A stretch of 64,000 nt of DNA from positions 117,380,123-117,444,122 of the forward strand of contig NC_088202.1 in the NCBI RefSeq assembly GCF_037126465.1. The letters are read 5' to 3'. This document shows positions 1-12,253 of the stretch, piece after piece. The stretch comes from Ornithodoros turicata. Taxonomy: Eukaryota > Arthropoda > Arachnida > Ixodida > Argasidae. Below the pieces are notes generated by a model, which made no database searches, was not told where the DNA came from, and saw only the letters and a program-made list of their open reading frames with translations. How positions within the stretch are numbered: position 1 is the first letter of the stretch; the number at the start of each line of letters is the position of its first letter. A program made the position numbers and the translations under genes.

Positions 1-190
1 AAGAAATAATATTAACAAAAATCACTCGTGCCACCGCGTGACAGTAATAGCAATTACAGTTTTCAATACCAGTCGCTAATTTTCCTTTCTGTTTCTCGTT
101 ATGGAGGAAGGTATTATGCCTTTCCGTTATCAGCTCTGATTTCGGTAATATACCGTCTCTGTTTCCGTTACCATTATCGTTACCTTTTCC
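1..190. repeat. Fragment of a repeat with GTTTCCGTTA-type motifs
   Basis: The first 190 bases carry repeated pyrimidine-rich motifs such as TTTCCGTTA, GTTTCCGTTACC and TTACCTTTTCC. Similar motifs recur at about 53,353-53,500 next to a CAGGGTTGG end. That suggests the interior of a non-autonomous hAT-like element cut off by the window edge. No terminus is visible here. Confidence 0.25.
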
Positions 191-2680
191 TGAAGTAGAG
201 CATCACTTAGCGCCTGTGAATCCAGATAGTCCGCACTGCTGTTGCTGTAATAAAGAAACTGGTTGAATTGAAGGGAAAAAATACACTGAAGAGTCCAAGT
301 TCCCTCCTGCTGATATCAAGGTCACGTATTGTCTGCAGAAAGTGATGAGATGAACAAGAGAGGGGAGAACTAAAGGAGCCTCGATAGGATAGAGGTTTAT
401 TGTGTCGTAAGGATGGAGACGGCGACCGTTTTGTCCTCGCCACTGATGGGTGGAATGTGAACTGTGTTTCGAAGAAGGACTTAACGTGTTCACTATTGCG
501 TTAATATATTGCCATAAAACCGAGCTACGACTCCCTGGGGTGATTCCTACCGTCAGAAGAACCCTTAGCATGCGAGACACGGAAACACACTTTGAATTCC
601 GACCAGATTGTGTCGCGACTGTGCTCGCGCATTTGCTTTGTCAGACGCCGTTCCATTTTACTGGGCGCTAACTGTCACGTCGCAGCGAGAACAGACTAAT
701 GATCGCGCAATGGTACCCGGAGGTCTCCGAGGAAAAGCAGATATGAGGACGAAACACGATAGTACGACACTAATTGATGTCGATTCGGAACATGCAGGGA
801 AGTGGTTTGAAACAACACGACAGCCAACAGTTGCGCGCTGAGGTCGGCGAAAAATCAACTTGTTTTGTTGTCTAGCACTTTGAAAACTTTTAAATTGAAA
901 TAAAAGCGCCTGATTAGTGCCTGGGTTACATGGCAATTACGGCCATATATGAACACCTGGACATTTGCTTTTTTTTAGTCTTAGATATTCGTTTTTCGCG
1001 CGCACGAACAACAACAACAACCACAATAACTTTATTTAATGATGGTGAATGGGGAGATTTCTATATCTCTGTACCGCCACTAACTGAACGATATCAGAAC
1101 ACTTTCTTGTCTATTTTATTCGCGTTAATTCTTCAAGGGGGAGGGGTATGTACATGCGGCATAAGCAGACAGGATGGCCCAGCTATGAGGACCTCCTATT
1201 CTTCAAGAGATATGGGCACGTTATTTTTCGAAGATAACGTGGGCAGTCAACTTTGCCCCAAAGTGAACTTCCGTTACGCTCGCACGGACAAGAAATAAAA
1301 GAAACACGTATCGTCAACAGTAACATTAATTCAACGACAGTGCCTGAGACCGAAACTTTCCAAAACTGAAATGGACGAATTCTTCGTACACAAAAGGAAT
1401 ACTGTGTACGGGCGCCGAGTGCTGGCGTGTTATGTGGCGGTGACAAAACGCAGGTCTAACACCATATCGCGTTGCCTTTCTTTGCGTCCGCCGAACTGCT
1501 CGTTTACTTGGTGCGCTAAAGTTGCGCCCCCTATTCTAAAACTCCCTAATGTCGACGAAGATGACAATATCGGAACGCTTGGCTCTTTCCCATTCGGAGT
1601 GTTTTCCCATTCGAAATTTTGTTCGGAGGACTTTTCCCATGGCGTTCGCAGGCGTGTTGCTGCAAATGTTGACGGTTGGTATCTATATACTGCCTCAATC
1701 ATTTGTATCTTAAATAGTGTGTGTCCAAATTGAGCGGCAAACAGAGAAACAATTAATAATAATAATAATAATAATAATAAAGTTAACAACCGTTACCTCT
1801 GGGAATTGGTCCACCGTGGGAGAAAGGCAACGATAGCTATTACAAGCAGCAAACACAACAAGAGAGTGACACTAATGTCGAGAGCCCGGATTTTTCTGCA
1901 CGAAAAACACTTGTTTTAGGCACCTATAAAAGGCGCTAAAAATCTCGATTTGGGCACTAAAAATTGCATTATACGCACTATAAATTGATTTTTTTCATCT
2001 GTATGGCTATGAAAGTGCAAAAAGCAAGTGAAGAAATCATTTCCATGCGCAAGAACAATACCGCAAATGGGAGTTGACTGTTTTTCTAATCTTATTGCCG
2101 CAAGAAATGCAAAACGTATTCGTCCTACCGCGGTCACAAGACTTCTAGCTATTGCCACCGGTTCCACGACACTCCTCAGAAGGACTTGTCACGGGCAGCA
2201 TACTGGCGACATGCAAAATGGGTTTCGAGCATCGGAGGCTTTATCCTAACGCGCATATTTCTTAACCCACGAAACGACACAATGCTGGAGGTGAGAGATA
2301 GCGAGTAAGCGAGTACTGAACCGAGTTACCGCTTTTCAATTCTCAGCTTACATTCCGGCGACGTGCGACATACGACGTGACCGATGTCAATTTCCCCTGG
2401 ACAGCGGGAGTTGCGCCACCGTTTTGGGGCCATTATGGGCATTTTTCGATGTTTAATCAGAGTTTTAGACATCTACGTCAAAATGTGCACAACGCCAGAA
2501 CACGCATCTATTAGGCACTGTGAAATGGATACAGGAGGTTCCCCAGCACCCCGTTCGTGCTCCTGTATTGAAAAGGCATTATTAGAACCACACGAAAAAA
2601 AAAAAAAGGCCTAGGAATTCGGGGTGTACTAATGACATTAATAACGTTTTAAGTGGAGTACGTTAGGACATGACATCAGC
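191..2680. other. No recognisable gene
   Basis: Short open frames only (up to about 120 codons) with no motif I recognise. The block holds an (AAT)n microsatellite at 1754-1781 and a stretch at 1897-1995 with repeated GGCACTAAAAAT/GGCGCTAAAAAT-like words that may be the end of a hAT-type element. A poly(A) run lies at 2595-2607. Nothing else can be supported. Confidence 0.4.
1754..1781. repeat. (AAT)n microsatellite
   Basis: About nine uninterrupted TAA/AAT trinucleotides. Confidence 0.9.
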
Positions 2681-2689
2681 TGGAAAGGG

Positions 2690-3010
2690 AGGGGGGATAT
2701 GTTTATTATATATAAAAAAAAAATAGGAGGGAAAGGTTAGCCACCGCTACGGCGGCTTGCTATTCCCAGGAAAGAAAAGGAAGGAAAAAAGGAAGGGAAA
2801 GACAAATAAAAAGAAAACAAATCAAAAGAAAAACAAACAAGAAGGAAAACAAACAGAAAGAAAAACAAGCAAAAGGAAAAACTAAAGGTAAACAAACGAA
2901 AGGAAAACAAACAAAAAGCACAACAAACCAAAACAAAACAAAACAAACAAACAGAACGGAAAACGAACACGAAATTGGTCACAGTTCTGGAAAGGGAAAC
3001 ATGTAACAAA
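2690..3010 (-). mobile_element. I-clade LINE 3' end fragment (A-rich UTR)
   Basis: The left edge reads ATATGTTTATTA followed by an A run and GGAAAGGTTAGCC, then GGCTTGCTATTCC. The same sequence begins the 3' UTRs at 30,405 and 48,000, where it lies next to recognisable I-clade ORF2 C-termini on the minus strand. From 2768 to 2965 the strand shown is a long imperfect AAAG/AAAC-rich stretch. I infer a 5'-truncated copy of only the 3' UTR. No coding remains. Confidence 0.55.
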
Positions 3011-3138
3011 CTAACTATAGTTAAAGCAGAACAATAGCTGCATTGAAAAATTTGAAGCCCCCATCACCTTTATAGCAGCAACAGGGCTCCTGCGTGAACT
3101 CTGAACATTCATCATCATTCACCGTCTTCTCCTCCACA

Positions 3139-3185
3139 TGCAATGGGATAGGGTGCCGTCTCAGCGAAAAATCCCACTACATCAT
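3139..3185 (+). repeat. Short dispersed repeat shared with about 21,310
   Basis: CAATGGGATAGGGTGCCG and the following SCGAAAAATCCC-type words align loosely with CAATGGGGTAGAGTATCGCC at 21,312 and the GAAACTCCCCATTCATCATC that follows it. Both look like the 3' region of the same unidentified repeat. Similarity is only about 70 percent by eye. Confidence 0.3.
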
Positions 3186-3954
3186 CATTACTCATTTGTT
3201 GTTGTTGATGAATAGTTGTACATCATGGTCCTCACAAAGACTGTCCTAACATGTTAAAGGAGCTCTAATAGGGGTTGGTGTTTGTGGGTCTGTTAGGCTA
3301 CTGGAAGCAGGTATAATCTGTACTCAATGATCCGTATTTCGAATACACTGGCAGTGCAACGCAGGAAGAATAACAAGTGCGCGTACGTCGTAATGACGAA
3401 ATGTCCCATCTGCCAAAGAATATAACGTACGAACGTTTTTTAAGAATTGTCTTACTAGAAACCGTATTTTTGTCTGGTATGACATTGCGGAATGTGCAGT
3501 ACAAGAGATGGACTTTCATCACATAGCGGTGCTATTATAACCGTCACAGCATTGCTGTAGCTTATGTTGCGCACGCCTCTACAATCTGATCCATACTGCT
3601 CCGCTTGCGGTCACTGCGTAGCCTCCGTTTCGTAAGGTTTTGTCTTTCGAGCGTTGCCTATAATTTGTTTGTATAATCACGTTGAGGCGCTTTTTCTCTT
3701 CTTGTTAGCTTGTATAGCGTATTAGCGGAAGCTTCTGGTACTACAGAAGACGCGTATGATACGCGTCCTGGCGAGGTGTCACAAGTCGGAGCTCCCCTTG
3801 TACCGCGTTGCGCCGATTCGGAGGAAGGAAAGAGGAACCTCCAAATTGGCACAAATTGGCACCTTTATTCACGTTTTAATTATGAAAGGCGCAACGGGTG
3901 AATCTCATTCCTTTTGCATTATTGTCATGATGACGGAAACTTTAATATCGCGAA

Positions 3955-3986
3955 TTTTGCACTTTAGTGTCCTTTTAAAGGCTGTC
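3955..3986 (-). mobile_element. Possible TTAA-type MITE end
   Basis: TTTTGCACTTTAGTGTCC followed by TTTTAA. Its reverse complement starts TTAAAAGGACACTAAAGTGC and resembles CTTAAAGGGGCACTAAAATG at 15,249 in opposite orientation. The shared start TTAAA-GG-CACTAAA suggests ends of one family with a TTAA target. Partner ends were not found, so this is tentative. Confidence 0.3.
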
Positions 3987-4023
3987 TATCTGTCATAAAC
4001 GGTAGGGTAACGAAGCAGTCTGT

Positions 4024-4800
4024 CTACGAGGGGGTGCTGAAAGTTCCAGGCCCGGCAAGAGCCATAACGAAGCCATAATCCTTTATTACCAATTCGACAT
4101 ATCCACCTCGGAGTTCAACGCACTTGGCACGTCGTTCGTGAAGTTTTTTCAACCCTTGAAAAAAGATATCCGACGTTTGCTCTCCCAAATATGCTTCGGC
4201 TGCTCCTATCACCTACGAGAATCTCTTTCATTTCAAACTTTTCTTTATGCTTGGAAACAAAAATAGTTCGATGGGGCAAGGTCCGGTGAGTGCGGCGGAT
4301 GTTCAAGGCATTGAAGTCGCAAGTATTTCAGAACCTGCATTGTATTGCCCGCTTTGTTAGCCGGTGCATGACCATCCATCACTGCAGGTCGCGGCAGATC
4401 GCATGTTTCATTGTGTCCGTGTCTCTCGGGAAGACGTGATATCATCCTATCCTCAGTCCAGTCGCGTACAGTAGTTTCGTCTCCTCCTATGGCGCTCACC
4501 AGACAGAAGAAATACCTGCACGTGTTCCTGATACGTGCAAAGTGCCTTTTCACGTGTTTTCTGATTCCGCACAACCTGCCGCGGAACGTAAGCGACCATG
4601 TGTGACCGTTGCTCCGGAAGATGTACCCAAATTGTGACGAAACGAAGCGCTACAGGTGCAACCCGACGAAGACCACTGGCATCATCCGTAAAAGGGCTGC
4701 GACTGCGCGTCTTCGCAGTTGCGGTTGGCGGAAGCAAGGATTGTGCGTCGCAGCTCCACCCGACAATGGCTTCACATGACGTAGAGGAATCGCAATGCAA
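4024..4800 (-). pseudogene. Decayed mariner-type transposase and one TIR
   Basis: On the minus strand the frame over 4245-4574 carries LEHPPHSPDLAPSNYF, the C-terminal signature of mariner transposases (usual form HPPYSPDLAPSDY). Just upstream is VMDGHAPANKAG, matching the usual HDN-APAHKA block. Here the normal HDN is MDG, so the second catalytic aspartate region is altered. A second frame (4024-4212) continues with FFQGLKKLHERRAKCVELRG and GGYVE, the normal mariner C-terminus. The end at 4026 reads CGAGGGGGTGCTGAAAGTTC after a TA, a mariner-like terminal inverted repeat. The N-terminal half and the second TIR are not recognisable. The copy is dead and frameshifted. Confidence 0.75.
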
Positions 4801-5051
4801 TCGGCAGTCTCCCGAATTTTGATATCGTCGGGTTGACAGGTATGCAAAATGAACTTGGAGGCATAAATTCGGCGTTGTTTCTCATCCACAGCAAGACGTG
4901 AAGCGCTTTGATAATCATAATTTACGGCTTTTAGTGTGTGAGACAGTCACGGTGGTCTATCCCTGGATTAATTTTGACCACCTGAGTGTTATTTATCGTC
5001 AGCCCAAATTTCATCACACACTACGTTAACGTCCATCGTGAAAGATCCCGT

Positions 5052-5335
5052 TTTTTTTTTTTATTATGTGTTAGCGCCGCGAAGCAACGGCGGCTATGAG
5101 GGGTGGCGTGTAGATGTGGACAGATGGAGAGAGGATAGCAGGAAGGAGTGGGGAACAAGAGAGTCAGTATGCGTCCTGGGCCGACTTCAGGGGGAACTGT
5201 GCCGACATCCATCTGGAAAGTCTTCGGAAAACCCAGGGAAAGCCTCAGACAGCACAACTGGTGGTAGGTTTCGAACCCACCACCTCCCAGTCTTCAGCAC
5301 GACCTTGGCTACCACCAACGAACGGGACGCCTTTT
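5052..5335 (-). mobile_element. tRNA-derived SINE, family B, near full length
   Basis: The T run at 5053-5063 is the poly(A) tail read from the plus strand. It is followed by TTAGCGCCGCGAAGCAAC, ATGTGGACAGATGGAGAGAG and GCGTCCTGGGCCGACTTCAG. At the right end, GGTTTCGAACCCACCACCTC is the reverse complement of a tRNA T-arm/B-box region, so the SINE head lies at the right and the element runs on the minus strand. Five partial copies of the same family occur elsewhere in the window. It sits just beyond the mariner relic. No convincing target duplication was found. Confidence 0.8.
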
Positions 5336-5349
5336 ATCCGCTAGGGAAA

Positions 5350-6185
5350 GACCACGTGTCTAAGCAACCTGTACCGTGACACCAAATTGACGGCGGCCTC
5401 GGTCGGGTGCAACCCCTATGATCAGTACGTGAAACGTTTCGACAGGCATAAATTTATGGTGATAAGAGCGCGCGTAGTAGACAAACAGAAGACTAGACAA
5501 ACATTATCCTAAAAAGATTCTCAATTTATATAGTACTTTCTTTATAGGACACTCTTTTACAGTACACGATAAGGAGGCCAAAGCCGCAGCACACCGCACG
5601 AAGCAATCCACGTAACAGCTATTATAGATGGCTCTTGTCGCTTTTGGCCATAACGAAGTACCTATAGGTTGAACCTACGTGGATTCACGCAGCGGAATCA
5701 CACAGCAGCTGAAAGACGGGACACGGAACGTGGCAATCATCTTGAGATGTAGCAGGTAATCAGTGCGGTCGCACACGTATACGAAAACTGGCAGGCGGCG
5801 ACGTTATTGCTTCCCTATCTCTTACTGTAATAACTCACAGGGAATGCGATTGGAAGACTCACTAGTTATTAGTCCAAAAGCTTCGTTGGACCGTGATTGC
5901 CGTTTGCCATAGCTGCCCCTTTTACCATCACCATTGATTTGTGCGGGGTTTGGCCTCTGCACACGCGTGTGGCCTCTGCGCTTGAGCAATCATTTTTGTT
6001 TATATGGACAGCCCGACAGGAAAACAGATAAAAAAAAGTTGCATCGCTTCCTTGAGCGGCTTTCACAAGGCTTCCTCTTGCACTGTGGGCTATAGAGTGT
6101 AACGGTATCACGAAGAAGCACATTGATGTGCGGATAATGTGTTCAGTAATGTTAGGTTCTAGGCGAAGTGCCGAGTCCTGCTCGA
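5350..6185. other. No recognisable gene
   Basis: Only short non-matching frames. No tRNA, TIR or transposase motif was seen. Confidence 0.4.
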
Positions 6186-6189
6186 AATA

Positions 6190-6335
6190 GCAATAATAAT
6201 GGTGCCGTGACGTTACACGCAACGTTACACGGTGAGGGAAGCAATGTTTACCTCCCCTACATTGTTGCGGTCCTCGGCCGGCTTCGAACCCGCGACCTTC
6301 AGCTCAGGAAGCCAACACATTACTCCACATTACAC
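6190..6335 (-). mobile_element. tRNA-derived SINE, family A, internally deleted
   Basis: The left end AATAATAATGGTGCCGTGA matches the tail of the family A copies at 25,255 and 32,505. The right end contains GGCTTCGAACCCGCGACCTT, the reverse complement of a B box (GGTTCGAAGCC) in a tRNA-like head, and GCAATGTTTACCTCCCC just inside it. The middle with the GGACCACCTGGGGTTC block is missing, so the copy has lost about 100 bases. Confidence 0.7.
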
Positions 6336-6544
6336 ATTAAAGCTTCCTAAAACTATGTCTGAGGAGCATCATATGTGGTCAGAACTTGTGATCCACATTA
6401 ATATATCTTGTCACGCGATGGTGTTTCCGGAGCACAATACTTCTTACGGCGTGGATTATTGCTATGGGATGTTTTTTTTTTTTACTGGAGATTTCAGAGG
6501 CTGCTGCGAAATGCTTTGCAAAAATATGAAGAAATGGCTGAACA

Positions 6545-6760
6545 TTGTCATGTCAGCCAGGCTATTGCCAGCTTGCTATTCCGAAAAAGAAACTCAAAAG
6601 TAAAGAAAAAGAAAGGAACTGAGAATAAACAAAAGAAATACAGGAAAAGAAAAAGGATTACGAAGGGTAAAACCAGATCCGAGCGTGAGGAACGGTGGCT
6701 GGTGAACTGGTGGCTGGTGCCTTCATCACGTGCTTTACTGTACGGAAGAATTTGACGACT
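6545..6760 (-). mobile_element. I-clade LINE 3' UTR fragment
   Basis: GTCAGCCAGGCTATTGCCAG and GCTTGCTATTCCGAAAAAG match the left end of the UTRs at 2740, 30,435 and 48,020. An A-rich AAAG stretch follows. Non-coding. Confidence 0.45.
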
Positions 6761-7770
6761 GAGTGAATGAGCCACCTCAGCTCTACCATGAGTGCTTTTT
6801 GCGGGACCTCGTTCGGAACGGAGTGCTTTAATTACGCAGTTTCAATGCAACCAGGACATTGTGAGGAGTAAGCACTAAACACGTACACGAAGCGCACTTT
6901 TTCATGCACTGTGCTACATTGCTGACGATGAAAGTTTTCCAGAAAATATTGTCACAAATAGGACATAATGCCTCCAAACCGACACACTACTCACCGCACT
7001 CTTCCGTGCTCATGCTTCGCCCTATGAACCAGTCAAAGTACGGGACGCTTGCACTTTGATTTATTGCGGCATGGGGAAGAGAGGTGAATTCGAAACACCT
7101 TTCCACTTCAAACTCCCAACATAGCACCCCGAACTGTACCAGAAGTTCGCAATGTTCCATTTTATGTGCGCGTTATGTTTTCAGTGCTATATTGCTCCGC
7201 GACGTCGCGGCGATATTCTCACAAGCGGCTCCTTCCTGTGCACCACAGCTTCCTATGCTAGGCTTCATTGGCTAGGAGTCCGAAATGTCAATGGGTGCGT
7301 TAAGTAGGTGCCCCTGAGCGCGAGTGTTTGAGACACTACTCACTTAACGCGACACCTGTTTCGAGCCCCCGTTTCAAATGGGTGCATGGAAGCAGACCAC
7401 GAGCGCCCGGGTGCTTGAGATTTTCCATGACGTGCTTCTTGTTGACCGGTGGAAGGACGACCTTCTAAGTGTGGCCTTGGAAGCAAGGTACGTACTGTAC
7501 GTGCTACCCAATGCTCCGACTTCAGTAAACTTATAACTCTTACAACCTTTTTTTTTTATATTAGTGGCCAACATCCACACAGATATCACGGGTATTCGCG
7601 GCAAATGCGGTGCTTTAACGCATACACCTTCACGCCATGCAATCATCTTCACAGTAAACAGCTCCTATGACGTTTGTTACTAATTCCCATCTTTTCCAAT
7701 GCATTCGCTCTTACGCGGCAAAGTTTCCACAACTGCCGTCGTCTCTTCCAGCGTTGCCATAGGTTCAAAC

Positions 7771-8526
7771 CAGGGATGGGCAGTATTTAAATACATTGTA
7801 ATTAAAATACTATTTAAAATATAAATACATGTATTTATATTTTGTATTTAAATACAGACTCGAAAAATCTATTTATAATTATATTTAAATACCAATTTTC
7901 GGGTGTTTATTCTTGTAAATACTTTATAAATATACTCCTAAATACAGTATATACTGACTCGTATCTTAAAGTTGCCCTGCATTTTACCTTTCGGGAAGAA
8001 GGGCGAGTTTGGGGCGCAGTTATGCCGTGTTTGCGCAAGCATGAGCATGCGACTACCATTTTAGATGGCGAGTTTATCACTGTTGTTGCGGACAACGATC
8101 GCGACTACCAGATCACCTTGTTGTGCGAAGCATCTTCGTCAAATTTAATACAAGCCTTTGTTTGTCGGCACCTGTGGAGATGCTGTTCTCCTTTGCGAAT
8201 CCTATTGTACAGCCGAACAGAAGATGCCTAAAAGATGCAGTCTTCGAGGAACTTCTAATATTAAAATCGCCATGATAATCCAACAAATAAACGTGCTGCT
8301 TGTTTGCTGACTTGTTCTTATTATCATCGTTATTTCTGTAATCCCAGATGACATTTTCCTCACAGCATTTATGATAGTAGTTACGGTATTTAAATACTGT
8401 ATTTATATTTTGTATTTAAATACTGATGTTGAAAAGTATTTATGAAGAGTATTTAAATACCCCTTTCAACAAAGTATTTTGTATTTATATTTAAATACTC
8501 AGAAAATGTATTTATGCCCATCTCTG
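7771..8526 (+). mobile_element. hAT transposon, 756 bp, with exact 8-bp target duplication
   Basis: The ends are CAGGGATGGGCAG and TGCCCATCTCTG, a CAGRGATGGGCA terminal inverted repeat. Both sides carry the octamer GTTCAAAC (7763-7770 and 8527-8534), the 8-bp duplication typical of hAT. Subterminal regions are packed with TATTTAAATAC/GTATTTATA words at both ends, as expected for transposase-binding subterminal repeats. The interior keeps a remnant of the transposase C-terminus. Confidence 0.88.
8165..8269 (+). pseudogene. hAT transposase C-terminal dimerisation region, remnant
   Basis: Reading from 8165 gives SAPVEMLFSFA, then NRRCLKDAVFEELLILK. This matches the conserved hAT C-terminal region (usual form S-PVERLFS-AG...RR..L....FE.LL.LK). 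It is the only recognisable coding in the 756-bp hAT element, so the copy is an internal deletion derivative that cannot move by itself. Frames upstream are broken. Confidence 0.75.
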
Positions 8527-8724
8527 GTTCAAACTAAGCGAACGTGACCTCCGTCTGCGCGCTCCATGAGTAGACAACGGGAAGCTGCATGAGCGAGCGA
8601 GCAATGTAGCGCTCCAAAGTTGCTTTGCACTGTTTAGTGGCCGCTCCGAGTGTCTCATACTGCCGATTTGAGTGCGCCAAAAGAGGAGCGCCTACTTAAC
8701 GTACCCGTTGGTCTGCAGTGCCTA

Positions 8725-8768
8725 TGTGCAGCAACTTTCCATTTTATAGAATGGAAAGTTGCTACACA
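8725..8768. repeat. Perfect-stem hairpin
   Basis: AGCAACTTTCCATT and AATGGAAAGTTGCT face each other across TTATAG. The stem extends outward to TGTG/CACA with one mismatch. It lies just outside the right end of the 7289-8710 element. Confidence 0.7.
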
Positions 8769-8769
8769 T

Positions 8770-11700
8770 GGGAGGTTCCGGACGTAGATATCCTCCAACA
8801 ACGAAGTCGCGAGAATTATGTTTAGCATTATATTGTATTGTAATTGTATTGAATTGTTTGTCGTTGTATTGCAACGATATTTTTGAACGGCATTGTTTCT
8901 TGGTGAATACGCTCGCTAGAACTCAAGCGACAACATAATTGGATATTGTGAGTCAGTGTCTTTTGTAGAGTATTATAATTGGAAAGTGTTTAGCGCTCCT
9001 TTCAGTGTCTCCTTCGTGCTTGTATGTTTGTCTCAGTTACGATATCGTGTTAATCGTGTATGGCAGCGATATCGTGCTTGTTGGCGCCGGTATAGGCGGC
9101 CATGCAATTTGTCATTTTCTTGTTTTCATCCGTCACTTGATCAGTGACCGACCACTCACGAAGCTGGAAATGACACATGATTTCACAAAAATCGAAGAGA
9201 ACGCGCCCGATTTTCTCGGTTTGCTTTTTACGGCCGGAAATCCAATTACGTGCTACGTCTATAAAGATCGTAGGGCCTGAGAAACACAAAAGACAAGCTA
9301 ACGCGCATAGCATGGAGGCAACAGTTTGAGTGATAGGACGCAGGCCCACCATTTCTAACTTTTCCTTCTTGTCCAGCTAAGTCCAATCTGTTGTTGTTCA
9401 AAAATATTTTATGACTTCACCCGACGAGAAAATATTCTATGACGTATCGAGCAGCTATAGTATTTTTACTGTTTTGCTGAGTTGGCCTATTTCAACCGAT
9501 TGGAGGCCGACGCCATCGCCGAAGATTTTGCCATAAGCTTTACACGTGGAGAGTTTTCCGGATACATCAGTAACACATTTTGTCACTTCCGAGTTGGCAA
9601 CGAAAACAATATTTTTTTAAAATAAAAATAGTCTGTTAATGCCAAGAGCCGTTAAAGTTGTGCCATTCACTAGAACGTGTTGGTTAGCGGCCGAACTACT
9701 TCAACCCGCAGCGAAGACGTTGGAAATGCCCCGCTTTAATGTCTGCATTTTCATGCTCGTATGCATAAACACAAGAACTGCTCAAGCAGATACAGCTGCT
9801 GTCCAGTGCTCGAATAAGCGTGACAATGGATAACTTTGAGTCGTGCACAATTCATTATGCAAATTTAGAATGTAACACATGTTTCCCGTTTTGAAAGATA
9901 CGTTGGGTTGATGCATTGTAAACTTAACGGCCGTTCAAAGTGAAAGCCTTAAGTGAACATTACTAAACTCAGTTCGGAGTTGAGTAAATGCAGTGCTTCT
10001 ATAGCGCGCGTACACTAACGCGCGTTCCGCTGGAAAAGTGGCACTCAACTCATGCACGCAAACTTTTGTTCACGAATGGGGTTCTCTTCCTCCCCTGTGT
10101 ATGCCCACAGGAGTTCGCAGTACGCTTAATCCTCGCTTCTAAACACGGGCAGCGGTGTTTGTTTTTGTAAGACTATTCAATATGCCTGGAAGTGTGGGGT
10201 CTTAATATAGGCATGGTTGCGGGAAAGCAAGCTGTTGCACGTAATTTCGCCGCCGCACATAGAAGTGCACTATGTGCACGGTGTGAAAATCTGGTAAATC
10301 AAATGATCCGGTGATGGAAGATTGCCGTTGCCATTGTGAACGCTTTTGGTTCGACGCATGTGTACGGCGGTCATGATCCAGGGCCGGTGCTAAAGACACA
10401 TGCTTCAGAATAACGCAGAAATACACAGACAGTGACGAATAACTATACACAGAACAACTGCGTACCCAAAACTTGTTGAAATTTATTGGAAAGCATTCTT
10501 ACTTGTACCATTTTCCTTGTAACTTGCGTGGGACAAATTACACAAGTCACATGAGTTACAATGTAAACCTATATAAAAGAATGTCTTCCCATAAATTTCA
10601 GCACATTCAGTAAATTTCACATTAATCGTGAAAGCAGTGAAAAAATAAAGCAGTAATCTTGAGGTGAGTTGCTTTGTGTCAGTGTCGAGTGATCACTACC
10701 AGGAGGACGGGAATTTTTTGTCTCTACTCTGGGAAGAAGCGCAGCACCTTTCTTGCGTAAATATTCTGTCGCGTATTAGTTGTGACTTAAGGTTTCCCGC
10801 TGAAATTCAGGGCAAAGACGTTACAAACTTGAGGATAGCGAATAGTGTAGAAATATAGTTAGAATAAAAATATTATAGTGCACTATGAAGTATGGTCTAG
10901 TATAAATATTACCTCCCACAGGGAACAGAAACAATGGCTACATCTGCTAACCCAATGCAACATGATGGCACCCGTGGTCGTCCTAGCTACCAGGTGCTAT
11001 ATATATGTGCGTAATATCTACTGCCCAGGTACAATGTCAATTCAGTGTCAATAAATGTGAGTTTTAAGCATTTCTAGAAAGGCGCAGGTGAATGGGAGAG
11101 AGGACACGCGCGACACGCGGTACATGTACTACGCGCGGAGATGCGACTGACGACACAGGGGGCCCTCAGTTGCGCAACACACCCCTTGCCCGCACAATTG
11201 TAGGGGACGCGTGCATTATCACATGGCGCTTTTATCTATACAATGCCTCCTCATTCATTGCGATACCATGAATAGCACCGAAATTATGAGAGTTTAAAAT
11301 TACTTCAACTTTCGCCAGCACTTCGGTCATGGCATCCAAATACCGCAAAGCAATTTACGAAGCAAAATGTGGTGTCCTGCTTCACGTGAATAGCTTCATG
11401 GTAGACGACTCTCCAAACTTAAACTTCTTAACTAACTTCTTAATTAAACTTCTCCGTCCGATGGTATGGGCTGCTTTATTTCCGTATTTTTATGTATGGT
11501 GAGATCTGCCATAGAATACGGCAACATAACGGTCCGAAAGTGGTGTTCGCCTTACGACATCTTACGCCCTACCCGTCTTTAACACCTCAGTGCAATGTAC
11601 TTTTATGCCATCGTAAAACCACAGGTATGAGTGGGCACTTCAATGACGACATTACTAACATTGTTATCTCGTTATTTTGAAAGATATCGTGAAAAAAAAA

Positions 11701-12160
11701 AGTGGATGTATGTTGCCTTCAGTACTAAACGGCCGGTATACTCCTCGAATGGGGGGAATGCAACTCATACTCGCGAAAACGTGATTCCACTGCCGCTGAG
11801 TTAAGACGCGTCGAATGTACCATATGTGACAATTGGAGCGCAAACGCGTTGGTGGTAGGAGGTTTTTCGCAACCTCCTACATCTCTCACCTTGCCTGTTA
11901 TTAGATATTACGTTTCGTATACCATAATATTACATACGGAATGGAAATGTCGTTATTGAGTTCGCCATCCAATAACCTCGGTGCTTTCGTCGAATTTCTC
12001 GTTTGTGCTCGTCGTACGGTAAGTACCTGTCAGTGGAAAATTGGAGACAAAAAGAAGATGCAGTAGCAGAGTGGTTGAAGAAACAAGAAGAAAAGGAACT
12101 CAACTACGGAAAGTCGTTCATCATCATATGTGCAAAGAAGATAAATTGTTTCCTACTAAG
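8770..12160. other. No recognisable gene
   Basis: Short frames only (91-100 codons at most near 9.0-9.35 kb) with no family resemblance. A 10-bp hairpin GTAGGAGGTT/AACCTCCTAC occurs at 11,855-11,880. No TIR pair or LINE motif was seen. Confidence 0.4.
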
Positions 12161-12253
12161 TTCGGATATTTATTTATTTATTTATGTATATTAAATTAAT
12201 CTCAAAATACTCCAATGGGGCATTACATGAGGTAGGGAGTTACAGAACTAGAT

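Larger units (their letters stand above)
7289..8710. mobile_element. Old inverted-repeat element hosting a nested hAT insertion
   Basis: Left end CAATGGGTGCGTTAAGTAGG; right end CCTACTTAACGTACCCGTTG, its near-perfect inverse (18 of 20). Inside these termini GAGTGTTTGAGACAC (left) answers GAGTGTCTCATACTG (right). No clear target duplication is visible, so superfamily is unassigned. A younger hAT element (7771-8526) lies inside and separates the two halves, so this element is the older layer. Confidence 0.55.

Noticed and set aside
2737..3009. Phe-rich 90-codon frame that looks like membrane protein
   Set aside because: It is the reverse reading of an A-rich LINE 3' UTR.
5268..5300. tRNA gene on the minus strand (GGTTTCGAACCC)
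   Set aside because: Only the T-arm/B-box part is tRNA-like. The body and poly(A) tail show it is a SINE head.
5038..5379. 113-codon frame over 5.0-5.4 kb
   Set aside because: It is the translation of the SINE B copy.
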